Below are positions 9,368 through 19,688 of a stretch of DNA of 64,000 bases, one piece after another. Each line of letters opens with the position of its first letter. The stretch's first letter is position 1. This DNA comes from Arachis hypogaea (taxonomy: Eukaryota; Streptophyta; Magnoliopsida; Fabales; Fabaceae): the NCBI RefSeq assembly GCF_003086295.3, contig NC_092051.1, positions 71,301,772-71,365,771 on the forward strand, given 5' to 3'. The position numbers and the translations under genes were made by a program. The notes under the pieces are model-generated. The model was not told where the DNA came from. It saw nothing but the letters and a program-made list of their open reading frames with translations, and made no database searches.

Positions 9368-9470
9368 CATAACTTGAGTTGTAGATGTCCAATTGAGGTG
9401 ATTATAATTGGGTTAGAAAGCTGATATTCAGAGCTTTCCAACCATATATAATAGTCTATAGTTGACATGA
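9368..9470 (+). repeat. Shared LTR module, copy 3
   Basis: This contains ACTTGAGTTGTAGATGTCC, GGGTTAGAAAGCTGATATTC and GAGCTTTCCAACCATATATA. Confidence 0.85.
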
Positions 9471-9527
9471 AATTGGCAACGTTGACAAGAGGACAAAGTA
9501 GCACCCCACACATGCATACAAGGTGAT

Positions 9528-9650
9528 CCACGTTTGGCTAAAAGTTTGACCTCAAACTTTAGCTCAAACGTGGATATCAGCAAAAGGGGATGGCTGGTAT
9601 AAAAAGCTTGAGCAAAAGTTTGCCTCAAACTTTGACTCAAGCTTTTGTGC
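9528..9650. repeat. Second hairpin set in solo LTR
   Basis: ATCCACGTTTGGCTAAAAG and CAAACGTGGAT form one long inverted repeat. AAGCTTGAGCAAAAGTTTG followed by CAAACTTTGACTCAAGCTTT forms another. Confidence 0.85.
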
Positions 9651-9847
9651 TTTATGTCCCGATTCACAATGGGTTTCTCTCCAACTCCAAGTGCAATCAA
9701 CAAAGGCCATCTTCAACCCAAATCCAAAGCACGCAAAGCCCATTATCATCACTCAAAGGCACAAGAGATAGATAAAATAGGAATTTCATTTAATTGTAAT
9801 TTGTCTTTAATTTCACTTTCATTTTTATTTTCATTTTGTAAAAAGCC

Positions 9848-9856
9848 TATATAAGG
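9848..9856 (+). promoter_or_regulatory. TATA box of solo LTR
   Basis: TATATAAGG lies inside GCCTATATAAGGC, itself an inverted repeat. The element E LTR has the same box at 60988-60996. Confidence 0.55.
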
Positions 9857-10670
9857 CATCATTCTCATTTTAGAAAGTAAGCCGGAATAGAGAGAAGGGA
9901 GGGTGACTCCACTAGAGAGCTCTCTCTCTGAATTTTCATTTTCTATTTTGAATCTTGAATTGAGATTAGAAGGAATTCTGTTTTCATTCTCTATTTGCAA
10001 CTTCTCTTTACTTCTTCTGCAATCTTTCTTTTAATTCTCTGCAACTTTTCTCTTGTTGGATCAAGGAAGGATCCACTCCTGAGATCTTCAACATCCTTTT
10101 AAATTGCTGCAAATTAAGCACAGTCACTTTCTGTTTTTAATTCTTCAAGCACTTCTGTTTAAAATCTGCTGCATTTGATTTCACATTCTGATTCTTGGAT
10201 TGATTGCTCTCTGATCTCCTTGTTCCCAATTTACTTTCCAGCACTTTTGTTCCTCTGCACTTTACATTTGAGTTGTTGTGATCTTGATTTATTCTTCCTG
10301 CAATTTAACTTTCCAGTTACTTGATCTACTGCTCTCTTGAATTGTCAGCACCCACTCCCCTTTAATTTCATGCAATTTAAATTTCTTGCAATTTAAGATT
10401 CTTGCAATTTACATTTCTTGCCCCTTAAGTTACTTGCCAATTTACATTCTGCAACTTTAAATTCATTTTCCTTTACTTCCTGTTGGTTACAATTTCACAC
10501 AATTCACATCAATGTTAGCTTGACTAAACTAATCACCCACTAAAGTTTCTTGATCCATCAATCCCTGTGGGATCGACCTCACTCACATGAGTTTTACTAC
10601 TTAAAGCGACCCGGTGCACTTGCTAGTTAGTTTTGTGTGTTTGGAATTCGTTTTTCGAAAATACACATCA

Positions 10671-10675
10671 GATAG
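10671..10675. repeat. Target site duplication GATAG (right)
   Basis: This is the exact partner of 8380-8384. Confidence 0.95.
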
Positions 10676-12706
10676 CGTCATTTAAAGAACGAGGGTCAGC
10701 ACAACGTAAAAAAAAAAAAAACACACCTAAGGAGCCTGCCGAAGATGAGGCCATTACGGCTCGCCCTTAGGTGTCCTCCTCGAAATAGCGTCATTTAAAG
10801 GACGAGTGTCAGCAGAACGTAAAAAAAAAAAAAAAAAAAACCGGAGGAGCCTACCGAAGATGAGGCCATTACGGCTCGTGTTTAGGTGTCCTCCTCGGGA
10901 TAGCGTCATTTAAAGAACGAGTGTCAGCACAACGTAAAAAAAAAAAGGGGGGGAAAATCGGAAAAAAAAACTGTGAAAAAAAACCGAAGGAGATTCCCAA
11001 AGATGAGGCCATTACGGCTCGCCTTTAGGTGTCCTCCTCGGGATAGCGTCATTTAAAGAACGAATGTCAGCACAACGTAAAAAAAAAAAACTGTGAGGAG
11101 CCTGCCGAAGATGAGGCCGTTACGGCTCGCCTTTAGGTGTCCTCCTCGGGATAGCGTCATTTAAAGAACGAGGGTCAGCGCAACATAAAAAAAACGGAGG
11201 AGTCTGGCGAAGATGAGACCATTATGGCTCGCCTTTATGTGTCCTCCTCGGGATAGCGTCATTTATAGAACGAGTGTCAGCACAACGAAAAAAAAAAAAG
11301 GAAAAAACCGAGAAAAAACTGTGAAAAAAAAATCGGAGGAGCTTGCCAAAGATGAGGCCATTACGGCTTGCCTTTAGGTGTCCTCCTCAGGATAGCGTCA
11401 TTTAAAGAACGAGGGTCAGCACAACGTAAAAGAAAAAAAAAAACACACCTGAGGAGCCTGCCGAAGATGAGGCCATTACGGCTCGCCCTTAGGTGTCCTC
11501 CTCGGGATAGCGTCATTTAAAGGACGAGTGTCAGCAGAACGTCAAAAAAAAAAAAAAAAAAAAAAAACCGGAGGAGCCTGCCGAAGATGAGGCCATTACG
11601 GCTCGTGTTTAGGTGTCCTCCTCGGGATAGCGTCATTTAAAAAATGAATGTCAGCACAACAAAAAAAAGTAATAAAAAACCGTGAGGAGCCTGCCAAAGA
11701 TGAGACCATTATGGCTCGCCTTTAGGTGTCCTCCTCGGGATAACGTCATTTAAAGATCGAGGGTCAGCACAACATAAAAAAAAAACGGAGGAGCCTGCCG
11801 AAGATGAGACCATTATGGCTCGCCTTTAGGTGTCCTCCTCGGGATAACGTCATTTAAAGAACGAGTGTCAGCATAACGTAAAAAAAAAAAATGGGAAAAA
11901 CCGAGAAAAAACTGTGAAAAAAAAATCGGAGGAGCTTGCCAAAGATGAGGCCATTACGGCTTGCCTTTGGGTATCCTCCTCAGGATAGCGTCATTTAAAG
12001 AACGAGGGTCAGCACAACGTAAAAAAAAAAAAAAAAAAAAAAAAAAACACCTGAGGAGCCTGCCGAAGATGAGGCCATTACTGCTCGCCCTTAGGTGTCC
12101 TCCTCGGGATAGCGTCATTTAAAGAACAAGTGTCAGTAGAACATAAAATAAAAAAAAAATCGGAGGAGCCTGCTGAAGATGAGGCCATTACGGCTCGTGT
12201 TTAGGTGTCCTCCTCGAGATAGCGTCATTTAAAGAACGAGTGTCACCACAACGTAAAAAAAAAAATAGGGTAAAAAACCAGAAAAAAACTGTGAAAAAAA
12301 ACCGAAGAAGCTTCCCAAAGATGAGGCCATTACGGCTCGCCTTTAGGTGTCCTCCTCGGGATAGCGTTATTTAAAAAACGAGGGTCAGCACAACGTAAAA
12401 AAAAAAAAACTGTGAGGAGCCTGCCGAAGATGAGGCCGTTACGACTCGCCTTTAGGTGTCCTCCTCGGGATAGCGTCATTTAAAGAACGAGGGTCAGCAC
12501 AACATAAAAAAAAATGGAGGAGCCTGCCGAAGATGAGACCATTATGGCTCGCCTTTAGGTGTCCTCCTCGGGATAGCGTCATTTAAAGAACGAGTGTCAG
12601 CACAACGTAAAAAAAAAAAAGGGAAAAAACCGAGAAAAAACTGTGAAAAATAAATCGGAGGATCTTGCCAAAGATGAGGCCATTACAGCTTGCCTTTAGG
12701 TGTCCT
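10676..12706. repeat. Satellite block 2
   Basis: This is the same monomers in the same order as block 1, entering at the ACACCTAAGGAG type, which is the expected next type after the one cut by the solo LTR. Some higher-order units lack one or two monomer types. The block is ended by the 3' LTR of element B. Confidence 0.96.
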
Positions 12707-13638
12707 TGATGTGTGGGAAACGATGCAACACAAAACTCACCGACAAGTGTACCGGGTCGCATCAAGTAATAATAACTCACATGAGTGAGGTCGATCCCAC
12801 AGGGATTGAAGGATTGAGCAATTTTAGTTTAGTGGTTGATTTAGTCAAGCGAATCAAGTATTGGTTGAGTGGTTTGTAATTTGCAGAAACTAAACTGCAT
12901 GAATTGTAAAGGGGGAAGGGGAAATTGCAGTAAATTAAAGAGCAAAGCAAGTAAATGAGCTAAATCTTAAAGTGCAAGTAATGTAAATTGTAGAAACTTA
13001 AATTGCAAGAAATGTAAATGACTGAAACTTAAAGTGCAAGAAATGTAAATTGCTTGAATTGTAAAATGGATTAGGAGTTGGGATTGTAGAATTTAAACAA
13101 GAACAAGGAAATTGCAATTAAACAGATGAGTAGAAGGTGAATTAAAGTAAAGTAGATCTAAACAGAAAAGTAGAAATGCTTGAGAAATTAAAACAGAAAA
13201 TGACTTGTGCTAAAATTGCAGCAAATTAAAAGAAGTTGAAGATCTCAGGAGTGGAAGAGACTAGAAAACAAGTCTAGATCTCAAATCCTTCCTTGATCCA
13301 ACAAGAGCAATTGCAAAAGAAATAAAGAAAAGTAAATTGTAGAATTAAAGAGAAGATGAAGCAGTAAAGTAAACAGAAATTGAAATTCAATTATGCAGAG
13401 AAAGTAAACAAGAGATCTCAAGGTGAGATTGAAACAGAAGTTCTTCAATTCTTCACCCAAGATCCAAAGCATGAAAAATAAAGAGTGCTCAAGCAAGAAC
13501 AAGGAAGAAGAGAGATCAATTCTCCTTCCCAATTCTCTAAGATCTAAATTCCAAAGTAGGAGCTCCAAAATGAAAAATGAAAATTAAAAGGCAAAATCAA
13601 AGTAAAGTCTAGAGGTACTCACTAAATCAAACTAGCTT

Positions 13639-13647
13639 CTATTTATA
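13639..13647 (-). promoter_or_regulatory. TATA box, element B left LTR
   Basis: This reads TATAAATAG on the minus strand, at the same relative place as in the other minus-strand LTRs. Confidence 0.5.
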
Positions 13648-13754
13648 CACTTTCTATTCTTGGATTTTAGAATTTGGATGGGCTTTCAAATTTGGTGAAG
13701 AAATGAATTAAATTGGATTTTTAGTGAATTTTGGCCCAAGTGCACCTCCCAGGG

Positions 13755-13790
13755 GCAAGCTCAGTTGAAAAACCAAACTGAGCGCCCAAC
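13755..13790. repeat. Hairpin of the CTCAGTTG type
   Basis: CTCAGTTGAAAAACCAAACTGAG. This hairpin type is particular to the element B LTR. Confidence 0.75.
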
Positions 13791-13968
13791 TTGCCATGCT
13801 TCTTCAATTTTTGGTGCGCTAGCCTCCCTTGGACATGTTGCATGACACTAGAGCTAAGTTGGAATTTTGAACTGAGCTCTCCATGTCCTGGCCGTGTCAT
13901 GGGGTACACAAGGCTCCTTGGTGTGTCAAAGTTGTGCGCCAAAGTGAGGGGAGATGGGGGAGAGTAGT

Positions 13969-13993
13969 GCTCAGTTGGGAAAACCAACTGAGC
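13969..13993. repeat. Perfect hairpin GCTCAGTTGG, 10-bp arms
   Basis: GCTCAGTTGG at 13969-13978 and CCAACTGAGC at 13984-13993, with a 5-bp loop. The right LTR keeps it with one extra A in the loop. Confidence 0.9.
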
Positions 13994-14004
13994 TCCCCAT
14001 GCAG

Positions 14005-14470
14005 CGCCTTGCTCTTGTCTTCAAGGTCCCAGGTTCAACTCTTGGTGGAGGCAAATGGAGATAATTTCCTTGGAAGAGTGGAGAGTAAGGAGTGCTTCTA
14101 CAAGGAAGCTCCAGGTTCGAGCCTTGGGTGAGCCCTTTTGGCTTATTTTCTTTGCACAAGGAAAAACGCTCTTCCCTTGTTCTCCATGGAGCTCCCAGGT
14201 TCGAATCCTTGCCAAAGCCTTTTGGCCTATTTTTCTTGCAAGGCAATATAAAGTAGCGCTCAGTTAATTAAAGTAATTGAGCGCCCTTGCCTCCTTGGAG
14301 TAGTGCCTTCTTGTCATCCCTCAGGTGCAAGGTTCAAGTCTTGGTGAATGCTTTTTGGCCCATTTTTCCTTGTTTTCCTTGCAAGGAGCGTTCATTGCTT
14401 CCCTTGGGCCATGAGTTCGAAACTTGGTGGCTTCATTCCTTGGAATTTTGCTTTGAATTTATTCTTGAAA
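14005..14470 (+). repeat. Tandem segments with tRNA T-arm-like motifs
   Basis: Five loosely similar segments of about 70-100 bp each carry a GGTTCGA-type core: GGTTCAACTC, GGTTCGAGCC, GGTTCGAATCC, GGTTCAAGTC and AGTTCGAAAC. Each is followed by CTTGG or CTTGCC, and several by CTTTTTGGC. The third equals the consensus RNA polymerase III box B. Origin from tRNA-like sequence is possible but not shown. Confidence 0.55.
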
Positions 14471-14946
14471 GAGCCCGATAAAGCTCACTTAGTGAACTGA
14501 GCCTTATGTTGTTTTCTTGCTTTTTTTAGTGCTCAGTTAACTAATTGAACTGAGCTTGGTGCCTTGCTTTCTCCCATTTGTCCTTGTGAAGCTCAGTTTG
14601 CTTTCTCAACTTAGCTTTCACTCTTCTTTGATTTTTGCCACGCTTTTTCTTTTCTTGGGCACGCTTCTTAAGCAACGCTTTCTTATTTTCTTCTTTTCTT
14701 CACCTACAAATAATCAAAACAACCAATCAAAGTATCACCAAATTCACAAGGTTTATAAATCATTAAAAATCAATTAAATTTAGCTTAAACCTTATGATTT
14801 AGCATTAATTAAATGGTGGTTGTTTGATTCAAAGAAGTCATGCATTTCCATTCCAAATTACTTACTTATAATGCAAGAAAGTGCATAAAACCAAATAAAA
14901 ACAAAGAAAAAGGCTAGTGAAACTAGGCTAGGATGACTTGTCATCA

Positions 14947-14960
14947 CAACACCAAACTTA
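14947..14960 (-). promoter_or_regulatory. Position of the polypurine tract, element B
   Basis: On the minus strand TAAGTTTGGTGTTG directly precedes the 3' LTR. Element C has the same sequence in the same place. It is not purine-rich, so plus-strand priming here would be non-canonical. Confidence 0.6.
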
Positions 14961-16482
14961 AAACTTGCTTGTCCGTAAGCAAGCACTAAACATAAGAGAA
15001 GATAGAATGAAATAGATAAGTATGCATGTCCTTATTAGGCATATAGTTGAATTTGGTTTATGGGGTTTTATGCAGATCAAAAGTAGCTCATTTATTACTT
15101 GCTGTCAAAACAAACCATGTTCCCTCAAGGGTTCACCAAGGTTGCTGCTACAATGCCTTACTTTTTAATCATTTCCCTTGTTAGCTTTTCTTCTTTCTTT
15201 TGCATAAAGAGCTTATTACTTATTAAAGGCTTGGTGGCAAATGTTGCAGTGGCCTTTGGCTTAATTTCACTCAACATTTCTTCACCACAGACACATGGCT
15301 CACATTATCTTCCTAGGATCATTGATGCCCAGCATCTCTTTGGATAACTAACTGTTTTGTAGCTAGGTTGCTCTTTATTGTGGACTTTCAGTTGGCAATC
15401 CCAAATCAGTTGATCTAAGTTGCCAAGTTTTAAAATACTCCTTAGAACCTACTTGTCCAAGCATATCCTAGTACACAAACACCACAGGCATATGTCCTAG
15501 GGTCCAAGCTATTGGTGTCTAACCTTATTGTTTGTTTCTTTGCCAACTTTTGGCTTTTCTTCTTTCTTTTTCTTTTTGTTTTGGTTTATTTTCAAGGGGC
15601 TTTCATTAATTGAAGGATCATAGCAGCAAACTGGCTTAAGCTTCAAGTAACAAGTCATTATGCAGCAATTATTGTATGAGCTAACAATTGAATCAAACAC
15701 ACACCACCACTAACTTCCATCCTAACTTTTGCAACATTGAACAATTACTTTTCTAGATTAAACATCTTTCTTTTATTCAAACAGCAAGGGAGACAAAACA
15801 AAGTATTCAAGTTGGAGAATGATGACAATTGTTATGCAGATAACTTTCAAGCAAAAATTATGCAAATAGTTTTTTTCAACATGTACTTCCACATGCAACT
15901 AGATGATCTTTCCAGCCAGACATAGAGGACTCTCTGAACTAAATCATTACACAACAACAAGGATCAAGTATAAATACAACCTGTTGGGTTGCAGCTTTTC
16001 ACTCTTGCTTCTGTTTGTTCCTTGTAAGTCGTAATGCAGATGTTCCCTGGTTTGTTGGCTATTTTCCTGCATACTCCTCAAATGTTGCTTGCTTTTCAAC
16101 TCCTTTAGGTATTCGGCTAATCTGCAAGCCTTAGTTGTGGGCTCTCGAACTTACTTTGGTGTGTGAACACCAAACTTAGTTCCTTGCCAATGTTTCTCAT
16201 GCAACAAATTATATGTGAACTCTTTTTCTTTTTTCAAAAGCAATAAACTAATGACTTGGAAACAGAAAAATAGTTAACTAGTTTATCTAAATGCTCACAG
16301 CTAGCATTATACAAGAGGTGAGAATATGTTTTATGATGGGATTTTGGTGGAACACCAAACTTAGAATCCTTCATTCTCCCTTATATTGTTTTGGTGTGCA
16401 ACACCAAACTTAGCTTTTTGCAATATAGATAAAGCTAATTAACCTTTTTATTGAAATAGCTATGAAAAGAAAACTACCTCAG

Positions 16483-16506
16483 GTTGGGTTGCCTCCCAAC
16501 AAGCGC
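16483..16506 (-). promoter_or_regulatory. Conserved post-coding motif, element B
   Basis: The complement reads GCGCTTGTTGGGAGGCAACC followed by CAAC. It is the same block as at 27898-27920 and 37519-37541 in element C. Confidence 0.5.
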
Positions 16507-16543
16507 TCTTTTATTGTCACTAGCTTGACATCTTATCCTTTGA

Positions 16544-17155
16544 TCATGGGGGTTGAAAATCATAGTGCTTCAGCTTTTCTCCTCTTACTATAAACTTCCT
16601 TCTGGTCTCCTCTTTGATGATCTCTAGGTGTTCAAGTGAAAGGATCCGGTTCACAGTATAGCACTCAGATGATTATGGAGACACCTTCATTGGTTGGGTG
16701 TTTATCATCACTTTATCCCCTGGTGAGAAGCCTTCAGCGGGGATTTTCTTATTTCTCCACCCTTTTGGCCTCTTCTTCTTTTCTTCTTTCTCAGGAGATA
16801 ATTCATGCCTTGGTGGTTCTTTATCTGGAGTGTTGAGGTTCTCATCTGGGGGTTTTGGATCTAGTTCCTCCTTGATTTCTTTGGTCTGTTGCACCATCTC
16901 TACTTCTTTCAAGCATGGATTTGGAAGTCTTGGAGTTAACTCATTAAATGCCTCTTTCAAGCTTTGATCCTTGGCTTTATCCTCCATACAATCTTCTTCT
17001 TGAGTGGGCTCATGCAGGGTTTTAAAAACATGGAATGCTAGGTGCTCATCATGCACTCTCAGCAACAATTCCCCTTTTTCAACATCTATCAATGCTCTGC
17101 CCGTAGCCAGGAAAGGCCTCCCCAGAATGATGGGAGTGTTAGGGTCCTCCTCCAT
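16544..17155 (-). pseudogene. Element B protease end and integrase-tail remnant
   Basis: This starts within the protease (MEEDPNTP, then the [16 protein letters not shown] signature) in the frame after the +1 shift near 17193. It continues through an acidic linker to PGDKV. A stop at 16673-16675 replaces a glutamine codon that element A retains. Beyond it the frame would continue to 16544 with the same VRGEKL-type ending as element A. Confidence 0.75.
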
Positions 17156-17171
17156 ATCCAGGATGACAAAA

Positions 17172-17849
17172 TTAGTTGGGAGAAAGAATTTTTCCCACTT
17201 TTACCAACACATTCTCCACAACTCCCAGTGCTTGCTTAATGGATTTGTCAGCCATTTGGAGAACTATTCGTGTGGACTTCAGCTCAGAAATTTGAAGTTT
17301 CCTCATTAGAGACAAAGGCATCAAGTTTATGCTTGCACCAAGGTCACAGAATGACTTTTCAATTGTTATGTCTCCTATGGTGCAAGGTATATAAAAACTC
17401 CCAGGATCATCTTTCTTCTCTGGCAACTCTCTTTGGAGAATAGCACTACATTCCATTGTCATCTCAACAATTTGTCCTTCTTTTAGGGACTTTTTCTTTG
17501 TCAGCACTTCCTTCATAAATTTGGCATACACTGGCATCTGTTCAAGTGCTTCTAAGAAAGGAATATTGGTGCTGAGTGTCTTGAATATGTCTAGGAACTT
17601 TGAGTATTGCTTATCCTCATTCTCTTTTTTGAACCTCTGAGGGTATGAAAGTTTGGGGATATATGGCTTCACCCCTTCCTTCTTCTCTTGTGGCTGTATT
17701 TCAAGGATGTTCTTATCTCTATTTGAGCTTTTTTCATTCTTGGTCTTTCTTTCCTCTTCACTTCTCTCTTCTGTCTCTTCTTGTGGAACTTCTCTGTTGC
17801 GTTCTTCTTGATTGATGGCTTCCTTCTCCCTTGTCTTCTCACTTCCCAC
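17172..17849 (-). pseudogene. Element B gag-protease linker and protease N-part
   Basis: A charged linker is followed by the start of the aspartic protease, with DLGA at nucleotides 17334-17345 in [18 protein letters not shown]. The frame is broken near 17193 by one extra base relative to element A, so the C-terminal half of the protease is read in another frame. The upstream boundary is a stop at 17871-17873, where element A has tryptophan (TGG to TGA). Confidence 0.8.
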
Positions 17850-17870
17850 TATGATTGCTTTGCACTCCTC

Positions 17871-19421
17871 TCACTTTGTAGTTTTTCCTTTGTCCCTTGG
17901 GTGGTCTTGAGTAGCAATAGGGGATGCATTTGATTGCTTCTCACCCATCTCTACAATTCGTTTAGCCATTTGTTCCATATGCCTCTCAAGATTTCTGATT
18001 GAAGCTTCTTGGTTTTTGATTGAGGCTTCTTGGTTTTTACTTGTTATGGCTTGATCCTTCCGTGCTGCTTCCTGATCTTGTCTTGCCATCTCTTGATTTT
18101 TCATGAGTTTCTCCATCATTATCTCTTGGTGCTTCATCATCTTTTCCATCAATATTTCCAAGTTGGAGATTCTTTGAGTGTCTTGTGACGCTTGTGGCTG
18201 GTTGTGAGATGTTGAAGGTTGATGGTAGGTGTTTTGGTTAGTGGTTTGGTTATTGGGTGGGTAGTAGCTAGAATTTGGTTGGTTGTTTTGGGGTTTTCTA
18301 TATGGATTGGGGTTAGTGTTTTGCTGGTTGTGGTTTTGGTTGTTTCTTGAGTTGTTTTGGTTTGAATTTCTTTGCCATGGTTGCTGGTTTTGAGTGTGGT
18401 TATCTCTCCACCTTATGTTTGGATGGTTCTTCCAGGATGGATTGTAGGTGTCACCATAGACTTCATTTTGGCCGGAGCTTTGGTTGTGCACATATTGAGG
18501 TTGTTCCTGTTGTTGATCTTCTTGAGTTTCTTCATTTTGCCCCCATGTGGTTGATGGTTGGCTTGTGTTGACTGCTGCAACTTGAAGATTGTCAATCCTC
18601 TTGGCCATTTGCTCAAATTGTTGTTGAATTTGCTGCTGCATCATTTTGTTTTGAGCTAGGATTGAGTCCACTCCTTCCAACTCCATCACTCCTTTCCTTT
18701 GTGATGGTTGGCGTTGCCTTTGGTGAGCAAAGAAATACTGGTTGTTGGCCACCATATCAATGAGATTTTGGGCTTCCTCTGCAGTTTTCATGAGTTGCAA
18801 AGAGCCTCCTGCTGAATAATCCAAAGCCTCTTGAGATTTCAATGTCAAGCCTTCATAGAAATTCTGTAATCTTTCCCACTCACTGAACATTCCTGGTGGA
18901 CACTTCCTGATTAGAGCTTTGTATCGTTCCCATGCCTCATACAAGGGTTCAGCATCCATTTGTGTGAATGTTTGTACTTCAGTCTTTAATCTAATAACTC
19001 TTTGAGGTGGGTAAAACTTGGCAAGGAACTTAGTTACTAGATCATCCCAATTGTTGATGCTGTCTCTTGGGAAAGATTCTAACCATTGAGTGACTTTGTC
19101 TCTGAGAGAAAATGAAAACAGCAGTAGCTTGTAACTGTCAGGATGCACTCCATTAGTTTTGACAGTGTCACAAATCCTCAAGAAGGTGGATATGTGCTGG
19201 TTTGGATCTTCCAAGGGGCCTCCTCCATAAGAACAGTTGTTCTGCACCAAGGTGATGAGTTAGGGCTTCAATTCAAAGTTATTTGCATCGACATTTGGGG
19301 TAAGGATGCTACTCCCACAATCCCTTGGATTAGCAAATGTATATGAAGCCAATACTCTCCTTTGGGGCTGACCATTGTCGTTGGCCACTCCCACTTGTGG
19401 ATTTGTTGGATTTTCCTCCAT
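17871..19421 (-). pseudogene. gag: Element B gag, interrupted by a nonsense codon
   Basis: The ATG at 19419-19421 matches the start of the element A gag. A TAA at 19260-19262 replaces the CAA of element A (about residue 54) and breaks the gene. The remainder encodes the gag core (LFSFSLRDKVTQWL, YPPQR, EAWERYKALIRKCPPGMF), the YNPSWKNHPNIRW motif, an Asn/Gln-rich region and several KNQEA heptad-like repeats. It then reads through the point where the element A gag stops (MEQMAKR) into the linker. No CCHC zinc knuckle is seen. Gag would be supplied in trans by relatives if the element ever moved. Confidence 0.87.
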
Positions 19422-19664
19422 TTCTTGGTACTCTTCTCAACCTCCAAAGTGTTTTAGGATCAAAAAGTGTGGATTCATCGCTTCTTCCTCCTGACATAAA
19501 AACAGAACCAGGAACCAGAATTAAACACTCTATTGCTAGAGTGAAGTTAGTTAACTTAAGCAAAAATTCAAACAGTTAGTGGGTTAGTAAAAAATAAAGA
19601 AACAGAAAAGAAAAAGTGCTTGATCTAGATCTCCACTTCACTTAATCATTGTCAATCTAATCAA

Positions 19665-19682
19665 TCCCCGGCAATGGCGCCA
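19665..19682 (-). promoter_or_regulatory. Primer binding site, tRNA-Asp, element B
   Basis: The same 18 bases as in element A are present on the minus strand, 6 bp from the LTR edge at 19689. Confidence 0.9.
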
Positions 19683-19688
19683 AAAACT

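Larger units (their letters stand above)
8385..10670 (+). mobile_element. Solo LTR, Athila-like (2286 bp)
   Basis: It begins TGATGACATGTCA and ends ACACATCA, with exact 5-bp target duplications and no internal region. It therefore remains from LTR-LTR recombination that removed an element. It belongs to the same family as the element E LTR. From 5' to 3' it holds a series of hairpins (8694-8940), three copies of the shared 100-bp module with hairpins between them, another hairpin set (9528-9650), a TATATAAGG box at 9848-9856, and the conserved R/U5 block near 10560-10630. Monomer order in the satellite continues correctly across it. Confidence 0.95.
12707..14946 (-). repeat. 3' LTR of element B (2240 bp)
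   Basis: On the plus strand it starts TGATGTGTGG and ends GACTTGTCATCA. It is the partner of 19689-21853. The TATA box (TATAAATAG on the minus strand) is at 13639-13647. The U3 differs from element A: its hairpins are built on GCTCAGTTGG and CCAACTGAGC, and it has a tandem series of segments carrying GGTTCGAATCC-like motifs. It has a segment of about 110 bp near 14645-14760 that the right LTR has lost. Confidence 0.93.
14947..16543 (-). other. Element B 3' non-coding region
   Basis: No credible gene is present. It is homologous to 1-1291 of element A. Three further TAAGTTTGGTG copies occur (complements at 16168-16178, 16353-16363 and 16402-16412), and the conserved GGGAGGCAACCCA block is at 16483-16506. 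The short ORFs in this stretch are not conserved between A and B. Confidence 0.75.

Noticed and set aside
13883..14481. Several 60-90 aa ORFs in the LTRs of element B
   Set aside because: They overlap on both strands in LTR U3 sequence, differ between the two LTRs, and show no domain.
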